32,261 nucleotides of DNA from Scedosporium boydii (Eukaryota > Ascomycota > Sordariomycetes > Microascales > Microascaceae): positions 1-32,261 of the forward strand of contig NJFT01000337.1 in assembly GCA_002221725.1 (NCBI GenBank), written 5' to 3'. Positions 1 to 10,209 of this stretch are shown here, in pieces. A program made the translations under genes and the position numbers. The notes beneath the pieces are model-generated. The model ran no database searches. It worked only from the letters and a program-made list of their open reading frames with translations, and was not told the origin of the DNA. Position 1 is the stretch's first letter, and the number at the start of each line of letters is the position of its first letter.

Positions 1-99
1 AACCACACACTTCATCTCTTTGGTGTTCCGAGAGCCCAACAGACAGAAGAGTGTGCACGAAAGGGAGTTGACCATCAAACACCCAAACCGCCAGTCGCC
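1..99 (+). promoter_or_regulatory. 5' leader of the PTR2 transporter gene
   Basis: A/C-rich sequence with no long open frame lies directly before the PTR2 start codon. The start is in a good eukaryotic context, with CGCC immediately before ATG. This is probably transcribed leader; the promoter proper lies left of the window. Confidence 0.5.
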
Positions 100-2012
100 A
101 TGAGTACCGGACTCAGCCAGGAGACGGCAGAAATTGCCAAGGCCCACGTGCCTTCGGCCACTATCCAAGGAACAGAGAAGGAGTTGCTCGCCGGACGCGG
201 CTCCATCGATGTCTCCAAGAGCCATCACCCACCAGGCTACGTCTCCTCGTCAGAGGACGACTACGATGACAAGCCTACCGAGGAGGAGCTCCGCACCCTC
301 CGCCGTGTGTCGGGTGACATGAACTGGTCTGTCTTCACCATTGCCTTTGCTGAGCTTTGCGAGCGTTTCTCCTACTACGGATCGTCCGTCCTCTACACCA
401 ACTTCGTGCAGAGGCCGCTCCCCGAGGGCTCCACAACTGGCGCCAGCCATGGTACGACTGCCAGGATTCCCGGTGCGCTAGGAATGGGCCAGAAGGCTTC
501 CCAGGGTATCGTGCTCTTCAACCAGTTCTTTGCCTACCTCATGCCTCTTGTAGGGTAAGTGTTGGGAAACAAACCTTCTATACAAGATAGACCTAGGCTA
601 ACACGAACCCCAAAAATAGTGCCTGGATTGCCGATGCCAAGCTTGGCCGATACGTCACTGTCCACATCGCCATTGCCATTTCCACAATTGCCCACGTCAT
701 CTTGACTGCGGCGTCCGCTCCCAGTGTTATCACGAAGCCTCATTCGGCTTTCGGTGCCTTCATCATCGGTCTTCTTACCCTTTGCGTTGGTACTGGCTTC
801 TTCAAGGCCAACATCTCGCCCATGCTTGCTGAGCAGAACACCGATACCCGCCTCCGCGTCGAGGTCCGCAAGGGGGAGCGTGTCATTGTTGATCCTGCCG
901 TTACCAACTCCCGTATCTTCCTCTACTTCTACTTCGCCATCAATGTCGGTTCTACCATCGGCCAGATTGCCATGGTGTGGGTTGAAAAGTACGTCGGCTT
1001 CTGGCTGGCTTTCCTGCTCCCCACAATCCTCTTCCTCGCCGCCCCCGTTGTGCTTTGGTCGCAGAAGAAGAAGTACAGGCTCACTCCCCCCACCGGATCC
1101 GTCCTGTCTAAGTTCCTACGCATGTTCATCTACGTCATCAGGAAGTCTGGTTGGTTCAAGAAGTTGAACTGGAACGCCGCTCGCCCCTCCCAGGTACCTC
1201 CTGAGGAACGCCCTTCGTGGATGACTTATGATGACGCATGGGTCGACGAAGTCCGACGTGGCCTTCTTGCCTGCAAGGTCTTCATCTTCCTCCCTATTTT
1301 CCATCTCGCCTACAACCAGATGACCGGTAACCTCACCTCTCAGGCCGCCACCATGGAGCTCCATGGCGTGCCCAACGATATTATCCAGAACCTTAACCCC
1401 ATCTCTATTGTCATCATGGTCCCCATTCTCGATCGCTTGGTCTACCCCGGTCTCCGCAAGATTGGTATCCACCTTACCCCCATCAAGCGCATGACCATCG
1501 GTTTCTTCTTCGGCGCCTTCTCTATGGTTGCTGCCTGCGTCATGCAGTACTACATTTACCAGAAGTCTCCCTGCGGCGATCATGCCAACAGCGAGGGGTG
1601 CGACCCCGCGCCCATCAATGTGTGGGCCCAGTGTCTGCCTTACATCCTCATCGGTATCTCCGAGCTCTTCACCAACGTCACCAGCTACGAGTACGCCTTC
1701 TCCAAGGCCCCCGAGAACATGAAGTCCCTCGTCATGTCTGTCAACCTCTTCACCAGCGCCTTCGCCGCCGCTATCGGTCAGGCCTTCACTCCCCTTTCCG
1801 ATGACCCCCTTCTCATCTGGAACTACGGTGTCATTGCCGTCATTGCCTTTGTCGGCGGTGTCGCGTTCTGGTTCTGCTTCCACCACTACGATGAGCGGGA
1901 GGATCATCTCAACTCGCTCAAGAAGTCCAAATACTTGGGCAAGAACGCCCCCAACGCTGTTGGTGCCGAGGCCGAGGATGCGGCGAACGAAAAGGTGGCC
2001 ACTAAGGCTTAA
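100..2012 (+). CDS. ptr2: PTR2-type proton-coupled di/tripeptide transporter (POT family)
   Basis: A plasma-membrane symporter that imports di- and tripeptides with protons (known role of the family). Two exons, 100-554 and 620-2012, are joined by a 65-nt intron (GTAAGT donor, CTAAC branch site at 598-602, TAG acceptor), giving about 615 aa, normal for fungal PTR2. The cytosolic N-terminus is charged. The family signature ELCERFSYYG is at residues 85-94 (the E-x-x-E-R proton-coupling motif). The second signature, starting GTGFF and ending LAEQ, is at about 209-224, followed by FYFAINVGS. Many hydrophobic segments fit a 12-helix MFS fold, with the usual large extracellular loop containing Cys near the final third. 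The C-terminus is hydrophilic. The next gene is on the other strand 1.5 kb away, so there is no sign of co-regulation. The long antisense frame at 1116-2039 is a shadow. Substrate range cannot be read from the sequence. Confidence 0.95.
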
Positions 2013-3572
2013 GCGAAGGTGTGGTGGGTTTCTATACATGCAGAAAAAAAAAACTGCATCGTTGTTGATTATTGTTGAGCATATATGTCAATGTTAAGTT
2101 TAACATGTGGGAGGCGTGGGCTATGATTGTTCTTTGAATTTCGCTGGCAACCTAGGACATGCCCGTTTTGTGATGTGATTTTACGTCTTGTTTATACGAT
2201 ACCTCTCAATTCATTGGATTAAGAAGATTTTTGAAGCAACCCGAATGATGGACATTTGTGTTTGTGAACGATAACAACCGTGGGCGGTGGATATCAAGGA
2301 CGGTATGTTACATCAATTGTTTGACGATCGGGACGGAGTGCGATTCCTCCGCTTACCTCGATAACACTCCCGCCTTGTTCGATGAGCTCATTGGGGGGAA
2401 ACTAATCGGCAGCGTGCGATTGGACGAAGAAACGGCGGTAGTTTGCTCTTCAGCCTGTTTTTGCCAAGGGAGATTAAGAAGAAACTCTCCATACCATTTC
2501 GGTTGTGGCGTTCGGATCCGGGCCGGAGCTTGGCAGGGCGGTGGAGCTGGTGTTTGATCTCTTGGCGGCAGGATTTTGGGGTTTGGGTCTTGACATGTCG
2601 GTGGAGGTTGGTCCCGTAGAGACACGGCGAGACATCAATTGATCATTGTCATTTTAAATCACCAACTAGAAATTACAGAATTTCATCATCAGCACAAAGT
2701 AAAAAAAGTAAGGGTTCTCTATTTCTAAAAGATCGCGACCTGAATCGCCCTATATTTTCAGTCCGCAGGGTTCCCAAAGCCTTCCACCAGGACACCCAAA
2801 TCTGTTCCAAGGCTTGGAGATTATCACAATACATTCTGCAGGCGAATCTGCACGTGGATGTCAGATACATATATCGGAGCCAGCGAACCCGGCAGAAATT
2901 TCGTCTTTGTGCTATGGAGGGGCTGGTAGTGGAACTACGCCCTGCCGATGGCGATGGCGCAGGACGCAATTGAAGTAGATCGAATATTCATACAATAGAG
3001 TCCAGGTTCCGCCCGTGTGTTTACATTGATCGAATGCTAATAATTTTTCTGGCAAACGAGCTTTACGGTGCGGTGTAGAGCCAAATTTGGCTGCGCTGGC
3101 ATTTTGTCGGCCGGGATTCCATCGAAGTACCGCACTGGCTCGGTATGTTCAATATGGCGTAAATGCCAGTGCATGCCAGGCTGCCTTCTCAGCTTGTGTG
3201 CCTAACTCCAGTGACCTCCAACACGAGGAATTGTTTCAAAGGGCTCATGTACAATGCTAATACGACGTGTGTTTCCGCTCCATTTTCGAGAGGCAAGATG
3301 AATTAGATAATAAGATGAGGATTGCCTCCCAAGTATAATATATCGTCGCGTATCGTACGTCAGCGTTGACTTCACGCAAGATGATTCTAAATCCCTAGAT
3401 CACGTTCCTAAAGGAATTGGGTTTGAGCTATAAGATTTTGGTACGCAAGCCTCGGTTGACTCCAGTCTGTGTCGATAGAATGAAATCGGCCCTTAATGTA
3501 GGTGGGCATGTGTAACATCTAAGTTCAGAGAACTGATAGCTCTTATTCTTAGGGACCTTCAATTATATTCAG
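2013..3572. other. Intergenic region between PTR2 and the HET gene, no gene seen
   Basis: About 1.56 kb. It starts with the PTR2 3' region, including an A-run near 2045 and AT-rich sequence to about 2260. The rest has only short frames (under 100 codons) on both strands that show no family I recognise and overlap one another. Both flanking genes end here (convergent), so it should contain two transcript ends. I see no repeats or RNA genes. Confidence 0.6.
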
Positions 3573-5401
3573 TCAAACTATGGCAGCGATCTGGGTATTG
3601 AAATCTCCTACGAGCTGCCAGCTGTACTCTCCTCCTTCTCCCCGAGGATCGCGAACAGTCCCTAGCCTCTGATACTTACCAGCAGCCCCAAATCTTGGAC
3701 CGAGGTCATTGACTTCCCCTATTCTTTTTAGCAACAAGCCATACGACCGCGTCACTGCAAGCATCGTGACCGGACAGTGGTAACTTTCGGTGGCGATGTC
3801 GAGACATGCCCAAGCGACGACTCGGTCACGCGAAGACTCAGTTCCATGTCTTACTGCTACTCTCCTCCCGCACGCCCGCATCCCATTTCCGGCGGCCACT
3901 TGGCTCTCATAGTCCAGGCGGGCGTCGAGCGTGGGCCCGCGGAGGATTTGCATTCTCTGATCATCAGAAATGACCGCCAGGTTCAGCGTGGATTTGTAAG
4001 AATGGTCGTGCACCGGCCGCCAGTGTCTCGTATCTTCCATGAGTGGGGGATTGTGATCCTCGTCGTTGCCGGCCATGTCTTTGATGGGTCCCGAAATCGA
4101 AAGCCATGACCACGTTGGCGCCCGCCCCCCATTTACTGCTGGAGCTCGCGTCCAGAGGTTACCCACTGAGGCGTGCCGCTCCCAGAGGAGACTGCGATTC
4201 AGATCTTGTTCCCATACTCCATAGAAATACTTAGATTTGGTCACTGCCTTTATCTGATCAACGATGCCGTGAATAGCAACCGGTCGGTCAGTCTCATAGG
4301 TTAGGGACCGGGAGGTGTAGTCGGCGAGACTCCTAGACCAAGCCCTCCACGAATATTCATGTTCGTCGTGGTAATCAATGATTCGCTTTTGGTTATCGGG
4401 CTTAGCCTCACGAGATGAGTGCCCAGGTATCCCAAAAATTATGGGTCCTCCAAGGGCAGCGACGAAGGAACAGCACTCCCACATGATCATGCCGGGATCG
4501 AGAAAGTGGAGGATGCGCGGCGAGAGCTCTCGCTCCTGAAAACACCAGGCTCGAGAACCCAGCGGACCGCCCTCAAGCAGCGCCATCCAAACGTTATCAG
4601 AGAGGGTATTCCAATCTCCAGTCCTAACAGTGTCCACTACCCACCCTTCGGCTTCTTCACCAACGTAGCCGCAGTTCGTCCACAGAGGCGTATCCGGGGC
4701 TTCAAGGATGTTGATCGAGACGGTACAAAATGCACATCGGTAGACTTGGGCCATTGTCTTTGACTCAGTGTTCCAGTCGCTCGCGGAGTCCTTCGAGTTG
4801 TCAGTAAAGGGGACCGGTTCTGTATATCAATAGTGAAAGGAGGGCCAACCTGTATTATGCAAAAGGAGTCGATCCAGAGATATCGCACGCCCAGCCAATG
4901 ACACACATCGACTGCAAAACGATATGTCTTAGACAGTTTCTCTACTTCAATACCACCCATGCGAGCCGCTAGCGTGTCATTCTCGGTCGTCAAGTCGAGC
5001 TGTGGATCATTATGCGAAGCCCACCGATGACTCAAGGCGACATACTTGCTGTCGCTCAGAGTTGTCCGGCGAGTGTCAATTAAATGTATCTTCTGCGTAA
5101 GGCCTTGAGGCAAATCTCCCATGGCAATGGGTCCTAGATCGAGCAGCCTCGAAGGCAGGAAAGAACTCCGTTCAAGAGCCTGGCCCGCTTCGGCGCAGAG
5201 CCGGTCATGGTCGAGACACTCGCGAAGCCAGCCAAGCGGCTCATCTGGTAACGACTCGGAGGCGAGGCCAGTTCGAGCTGAGCGAGGCCTGTATGTGATT
5301 ATATTAGACCTCTGGAGAGCCTGCGTGGGATGGTAGTTTATATATCTCTCCAGTAGAGGCCTCAGATGGCTTATATTGAGAAAGTCGTGCATGGAATCCA
5401 T
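3573..5401 (-). CDS. HET-domain (heterokaryon incompatibility) protein
   Basis: Two exons on the minus strand, 5401-4850 and 4790-3573, with a 59-nt intron (4849-4791) containing a CTGAC branch site, give about 589 aa. The split falls exactly in the HET domain and restores it. Motifs in order: WLRECLDHDRLC upstream of the domain (about 58-69), YVALSHRWASHND (120-132), ARMGGIEVEKLSKTYR (about 146-161), LGVRYLWIDSFCIIQ (170-184), then DSASDWNTESKTMAQVYRCA directly after the splice, and later RAWCFQERELSPRILHF followed by WECC. These are the three conserved blocks of Pfam HET plus the usual downstream W-x-x-QE-R region. HET domains execute or signal cell death after non-self recognition in filamentous fungi (family knowledge); most genomic copies have no known partner. 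I see no NACHT, WD40 or ankyrin repeats, so this is a stand-alone HET protein. The start is uncertain: the frame stays open for 33 codons upstream of 5401, to a TAA at 5503-5501. The gene is head to head with the IRG-like GTPase. Confidence 0.88.
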
Positions 5402-6255
5402 GGCGCTGGAGCCTTCGGGTCCTGGTAACCATTCACGCCCAACGAAGCACCGTCTTGACCGTCGAGCAACCGCTTTAGCGTCGTTCGGGTGAGGATCCAG
5501 TTAGGGTCTCTCGGCGTGTCCTGGCTGAATTCGAGGACGTAAACCTCGTCGGTCTCGCTGTTTTATGTAAAGGGAAAATAGGAAAGTTCTTCTTAGTCTG
5601 AGACGGTTGGTTACCTTGGGGTTGGGTTGCAGGTGCATGTTAGTCCTGCGGAGAGGTGGACGGCTTAGGTATTCTAGTATGAAGACCTAGATGTGTTCCA
5701 CTCAGTCTGCCTTGTTACTTCGGCCAGACACAAGTATTTGCACTTTAGGCATCAATGTTTCAAGGCTGAGTCTCAGTAAGAGGTGCTGGGTGGGTGGTGA
5801 GGCGAGTAGGCGGCTTTATGGCTGTTGGTTGGCCGCAGGTCTTCGTAGATGGTGCTTGTCAAGCCAACATGCAGCCAACATTGCGAAACAGAAAGGCACA
5901 CGTCATTAATATTACAGTCCATGAGCAAGACTACATATTGTAGCCAACAGCAACGAGCCGCAGCCCTCCATCATCAAGATGATTCCACGATTGACTAGCC
6001 CAATAGGCTAGATGTGGACAGCCTGGGAGACACAGCGACTGTGAAAGACTGCCCATGTGTAAAAAGTTCATATCTTAGCTTGGAAAAGGCTATGTACTTA
6101 TATAAAATGCAGGTTCATGTTATGAAGTTATCATGTTTTTCTTATCCTGTCACCCATCTGAGGTTGGCTATCACATCTCACTCCTAACCCTCCATACAAT
6201 CACAGCACTAAGCTATCCGAGAAGTAAGGGTGCTAGTTGATGTAGCCCTTATATT
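5402..6255. promoter_or_regulatory. Divergent intergenic region between HET and GTPase genes
   Basis: This 854-bp stretch is the only space between the starts of two outward-facing genes, so it must hold both promoters. On the minus strand, 5573-5390 looks coding-like in two frames and may be a missed 5' exon or decayed coding sequence of the HET gene. From about 5900 to 6255 the DNA is AT-rich, with TATATAAAA near 6097-6106, a plausible TATA element for the plus-strand gene. No repeats or RNA genes are seen. Confidence 0.5.
6097..6106 (+). promoter_or_regulatory. TATA-like element upstream of the IRG-like gene
   Basis: An AT-rich block reading TTATATAAAA lies about 150 nt before the first candidate ATG at 6256. 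It is a good textbook TATA box in a suitable position, but no transcript start can be seen, so this is a candidate only. Confidence 0.3.
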
Positions 6256-7638
6256 ATGTCTGATTTTTCTGACGAGATCTTCATTGACCCTGAATTATTT
6301 GCATTCGACTGGGATGATATAGACAAACCGCAGCATAATCCTGTATCACCTCCTTTTCCACTCCGCAAAAATAATATCGACTTAGGGACAATGCAGTATA
6401 ATCCTCGTGTACTGGGAACATAGAGCTCAGTGGCCCTGCTGCTTTGATTGCTGGCGTTATTGGGCTAGCTGGACTTCTCAGCAGCAATAACGATCATGCA
6501 CACGAGCGACGGATGCAGCATGAAGCAGAACGACGGGAAACAGTAGCCAACCAAAGGGCAGAGACGGCAGAGAAGGAAAAGAAGGAGGCAGAGAAGGAGA
6601 AGGAGAAGGTAGAGAAGGAAAAGGAGAAGGCAGAGAAGGAGAAGGAGAAGGCAGAGAAGGAAAAGAAGGAGGCTCACGAGCGAGCTTGTCAGGCGGAGTT
6701 GGAGAGCAAGGCACTAAAAGAGAAGCTGAAGCTGGAGGAGGAGTTGCGCCAAATGTGAGTGTCTCTTGTTAGCCAATACCTTGGTGTCTACAGGTCCGTA
6801 TAGGTTTTACAAAAGACATTGGGTCAGCATTCGAAGAAACCAGCTAACCGCAAATGTCACTCAAAGGGGAATTGAGCCAGATCGCGAGGTCACAGATGAG
6901 GAGATCCGCAATGCCCGGTTGGCCGTCGGTTACAGGGAGAACCATACCAACATCGGCATTGTGGGCCGACAGAACGAGGGAAAGTCGACGCTCGCCAACT
7001 GCTTCCGTGGCGTGAGGCATGGTGCGCCGGGAAGCGCTAAGATCGGGGAGGCAGAGGTCACCCTAAAGTCGACTCCATATCCGGACACGAAGCATCCAGG
7101 GGTGGTGTGGCATGATATTCCGGGTGGAGGAACTAGGAAAACGTCAGCTTGGGGATACTACTATGAGCAGAAGTTATTTGCGTACGACAAACTCGTGCTG
7201 GTACACACTTCCACATTAGGCGAGGTAAGTCCATGGCCTGCGACCTGAGTCCCTGGTGGCCACGACCTATTTTTTGATGCTAATCGGCCAATAGCTGGAC
7301 CTCAAGATTCTCCAGATTTGCAAATACCGCAACCAGGAGTGCATAGTCGTGCGCTCCAAGTCTGACGAGCATATCCGGAACTGCAAGCGGCACCGTGGCT
7401 ACGCGACTGTCGAGGCAGCGCGGGATGACTATATTCGCCAAGTACGAGACGACACGGCTACCAAGAACAAGCAGGCAGGCAAGGCAAGGCTCAGGCTCTC
7501 TGTCCGCACTACACGGATTATATTATCTGCGAAATGGGGTTAGTTCAGCTGGTCAACGGGGTGCCGCCGTCGGAGGATCCGTATGAGCAGGTGATCGACG
7601 AGGAGGAGTTGCTGAAGAAGCTTGGACTAATGGGATGA
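6256..7638 (+). CDS. IRG/IIGP-like GTPase with N-terminal coiled coil; exon structure uncertain
   Basis: Seen: a charged helical repeat (6567-6671) followed by a complete G domain. Motifs: G1 NIGIVGRQNEGKST (about 6949-6990), the G3 region VVWHDIPGGGT (about 7105-7137) and G4 VVRSKSDEHIRN (about 7348-7384). The D-I/L-P-G-x-GT motif and G4 within a V-R-S/T-K-x-D context are characteristic of the interferon-inducible/immunity-related GTPase family, which also has fungal members with a coiled-coil N-terminus (family knowledge). Introns: 6755-6803 or 6755-6827 (GTGAGT donor; both acceptors keep frame) and 7225-7294 (GTAAGT donor, GCTAAT branch). The N-terminus is ambiguous. One model starts at ATG 6256 and splices 6396-6481 or 6396-6484; another retains the hydrophobic segment around 6432-6476. 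Near 7490 the frame must change to reach the conserved-looking end DYIICEMG...stop 7636-7638: either a weak 53-nt intron (7442-7494) or a 5-bp CAAGG duplication. If neither is spliced or real, the protein stops at 7543. It could be a pseudogene. Function in fungi is unknown. Confidence 0.65.
6567..6671 (+). repeat. 21-bp minisatellite encoding five coiled-coil heptads
   Basis: Five consecutive 21-nt units, each encoding a seven-residue block of the type A/V-E-K-E-K-(E/K)-(K/E): AEKEKKE, AEKEKEK, VEKEKEK, AEKEKEK, AEKEKKE. The units differ at few positions and the purine-only strand is obvious. The unit length of exactly one heptad means gain or loss of units keeps both frame and coiled-coil register. 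It lies just before the G domain of the IRG-like protein. Confidence 0.9.
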
Positions 7639-8709
7639 ATGTGGTCAATACTTTGTTTTGTTACCTGAGAACTTTCCTTTCTACTTAAAGCCGTTGCTTA
7701 GTTCTCAACGGATAGTTTGGCGAAGCCAAAGGTACGCAAACGCAATACCAGAGAGACCAGGAGATATCTTGTCCTACGAGTATCCGATGATTTGACTTGC
7801 ACAGAAGCCGCTTTGACCGCGGAACGGGTAGCGATATTTACCTCTTCCTTCGACGCCTGGCTCTCCGGGCTCTGGAATGTCTACCTTGGCAAGAAATAAG
7901 TCGTCCAACTGACCATCACCTAGCTATTAGTGCAAGCCGACTAGCTGTTTGTTCGAGATATATGGCATTTTCCTCGAGAGTGTTGCCTAGACTCCCCTCG
8001 TCACAACAGCCAGTCCCCACTGCTTGGCAAACAATAAGGTAGCACAAGCTATCGAGGCCTTTTCGGTAGGCATCTGCTTCTCGTCCGATCTAGAACTTGT
8101 GTTTGGAGAGACCTCAATCAATGCTATTGCAAATGCAAACCGTATTAAATGAGTTCCAGTGTCATGCACCATGGCACAGGATCAAATCGGTACTATAAAA
8201 AAGTTGGACAGAATAACCGCGATGTTACGCCGGCAAAGGGACGGTGGCCCGATGGGTGAAGGGTTAGTGCCCATCTCGGCGCAATGGGCCAGGATGCTTC
8301 TACCTTTGAATCGACTGTCTAAAGTCTAAAAGGCACCACCTTCTTCTGGAGCCTGGCTGCCTACGAAGGAGGTCTCGCAACTCCTCCGTTTGGCAAAATT
8401 GGTAGAAATGGTTGGCCTCCCGCATGAGCCACGTCCATAAGAATGCGGGCATCCACACTCGGTCCAATAATGTCTAAGGGGACCAGCTTCTCAGCATCCC
8501 AGACTCCCAGTTTCCGCAAACAATTGGCGCCAGCCGATGCATGAGGTCCTTCAAAAGAGGCCCAGCAGCCTTGTGTTACCCTCAAGAAAGCGTGGACATC
8601 CCATTCCCTTTCTGCCCCCGGCTCGCCATTTAAATATTCGTTCGCCCTCTCCGAACTTCGACCGATAGTTGATGCGTTCCTAAGCACCAAACCTCCTGGC
8701 TGCGACAAT
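7639..8709. other. Intergenic region, no gene seen
   Basis: About 1.07 kb between the GTPase-like gene and the next plus-strand gene. Open frames here (for example 7717-7899 and minus 8361-8708) have poor or no ATG starts, no recognised family and odd composition. A hairpin-forming stretch occurs at 8269-8289 (GCCCAT paired with ATGGGC, 9-nt loop). The last few hundred bases presumably contain the promoter of the 8710 gene. Confidence 0.55.
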
Positions 8710-10209
8710 ATGGCATCCTATTCTCGTTATCCTCGCTGGCAACGAAGGGGCCCCCCTGAGAGGCGGCGTGAGAGCTTTCTGCCCGAGCTTCCTCTCGGCA
8801 AGCTCATCTCCGTGATCCAGAAAGATGAGCTGGTCAGAGGGTATGAGGAGTTCGTCTCGACGGCTCGCATCAGTGATTGGAAGTATCTTGCTTCGTATAA
8901 TTGGGGGGGAACCGCGAAGCCAGTCATTGTTGTCCCAGGTGAGAGTTCACACACACACACACACACAGCTTTGGACAATATCATAGGCATTTAAGCCTAA
9001 CTAACACTTGCTTCTCGGCGGCTACCAGGGAAGCCACCTCTATGGGCACCCCTGAAGGAACCGCGCCGACTCCCTCAGGATTCGGGGATTTTTCCGCGGG
9101 ACCGCAATGGCTACAACTTCCCCAACCACCCATTCCAGGCGGCCGTGCTTTCGATCCTAACGATGCAGCCGGAGCCTCCAAAACTGGGATTTGATGTCGT
9201 GTGCTGCTCCAGTACCTTCGGGTATCTGGTTTCATTTTGCAACGAGACGGAACCTCGTCCGTTCCGCATGCACGTGGAGATTATCGGCGGTGCCATGCAT
9301 CTCCTCCGCCGTGAGAGGTCGCCGAGGGAGTTGATCCCGGACGTGAAGGGGCATGGCCATACTTTCCCCGAGGCGAATACGACCTGGGGTAATGGTCTGA
9401 AAGGATCTACTTCCCACCAGAGACTTGCCAGGTACAAGTTTGGCGGATTGAACATTATCCAGAGGGCAGAGATAGATGCCTATCTAGCTACTCCGAACAA
9501 ATCGTCCTCCGATCTCGCGACACGATCTCGATCCCCATCCCCAGAGCAGAAACGACAACCTAACGTGGACGAACTCACCGAGGGGCTCGCTCGTACCAAC
9601 ATCTCCCCAACTACCCCTGCCTCCTCAAGCACCGACATCGCCTTGTACTACGACCCCGTCTCCGAGACCCCCCAATCCGCCCTCATCGACATCAAAACGC
9701 GTTCCATCACCCGCAAAAAAGAAGACACCCTCTCCGAGCAGCTCCCCCGCCTCTGGCGCTCCCAAACCCCCAACTTCGTCCTCGCCTTCCACGACCGCGG
9801 ACTCTTCGCCGACGTCCAAGTCAAGGACGTCCGCGCGGAGATCAAAAAGTGGGAGGCGGGACACGCGAGGGAGTTGGCGCGGCTCGTTGCGCTGCTTCGG
9901 AATTTGGCGAGGGTCGTTGATGCTAGGCCCGGGAAGAAGGTGGAGATTCGCGCGACGGCCAATACGGCGCTTGAGGTGCGCGAGCAGCTTGGGAGTGCGG
10001 GCAAGGCGTTCTCCGCGGGAGTGAGGGAGAGGTGGGAGGCGTGGTTGGAGGGGGCGCGCGATGGTGTTGCGTCTGGGGGGAAGAAGGATGGAGCTTTGGA
10101 GATTGCTGCTGATGAGGGTTCCGCTGCCGATATCAAGGAGAAGAGCGGAGCGAGCTTGGATAGTGGTTCGGAGAAAGAATCCACGACTTGTCCGGAGAAG
10201 AGCGGATAG
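8710..10209 (+). CDS. Conserved fungal protein of unknown function (family often auto-named geranylgeranyl pyrophosphate synthetase)
   Basis: Two exons, 8710-8938 and 9029-10209, with a 90-nt intron (GTGAGA donor, CTAACTAAC branch region, CAG acceptor), give about 469 aa. Residues about 1-215 form the conserved part: RYPRW and GPPERR near the start, an YLASYNW block, IVVPGKPPLWAPLK across the splice site, a DSGIFPRDRN block, and GHTFPEANTTW (about 186-196) followed by SHQRL and KFGGLN. I recall this motif set from a Pezizomycotina family whose members carry the label geranylgeranyl pyrophosphate synthetase; no DDxxD prenyl-diphosphate-binding motif is visible here, so that label looks wrong. 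The middle is Ser/Pro/Thr-rich. The region at about 290-400 contains SIxRKKED, FHDRGLFADVQVKDVRAEI and a helical Ala/Arg-rich stretch. The C-terminus is acidic and low in complexity. It shows no signal peptide or membrane segment. Biochemical role unknown. It is convergent with kog1. Confidence 0.82.
8948..8967. repeat. (CA)10 microsatellite in an intron
   Basis: A perfect CA dinucleotide run of ten units lies a few bases inside the single intron of the 8710-10209 gene. It should vary in length between strains without affecting the protein. Confidence 0.95.

Noticed and set aside
1116..2039. Minus-strand frame of 307 codons opposite PTR2
   Set aside because: Shadow of a strongly codon-biased gene; the translation is Asp/Gly/Val-rich with no recognised motif, whereas the plus strand encodes a complete transporter.
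7717..8042. Short plus-strand frames after the IRG-like gene
   Set aside because: The 7717 frame starts at TTG with no ATG, neither frame matches a family I recognise, and no splice signals join them to the GTPase gene.
8240..8325. Possible tRNA-Ser-like element with a GCCCAT/ATGGGC hairpin
   Set aside because: The A-box spacing is wrong, the B box is poor (TTTGAATCG) and no closing acceptor stem can be drawn.
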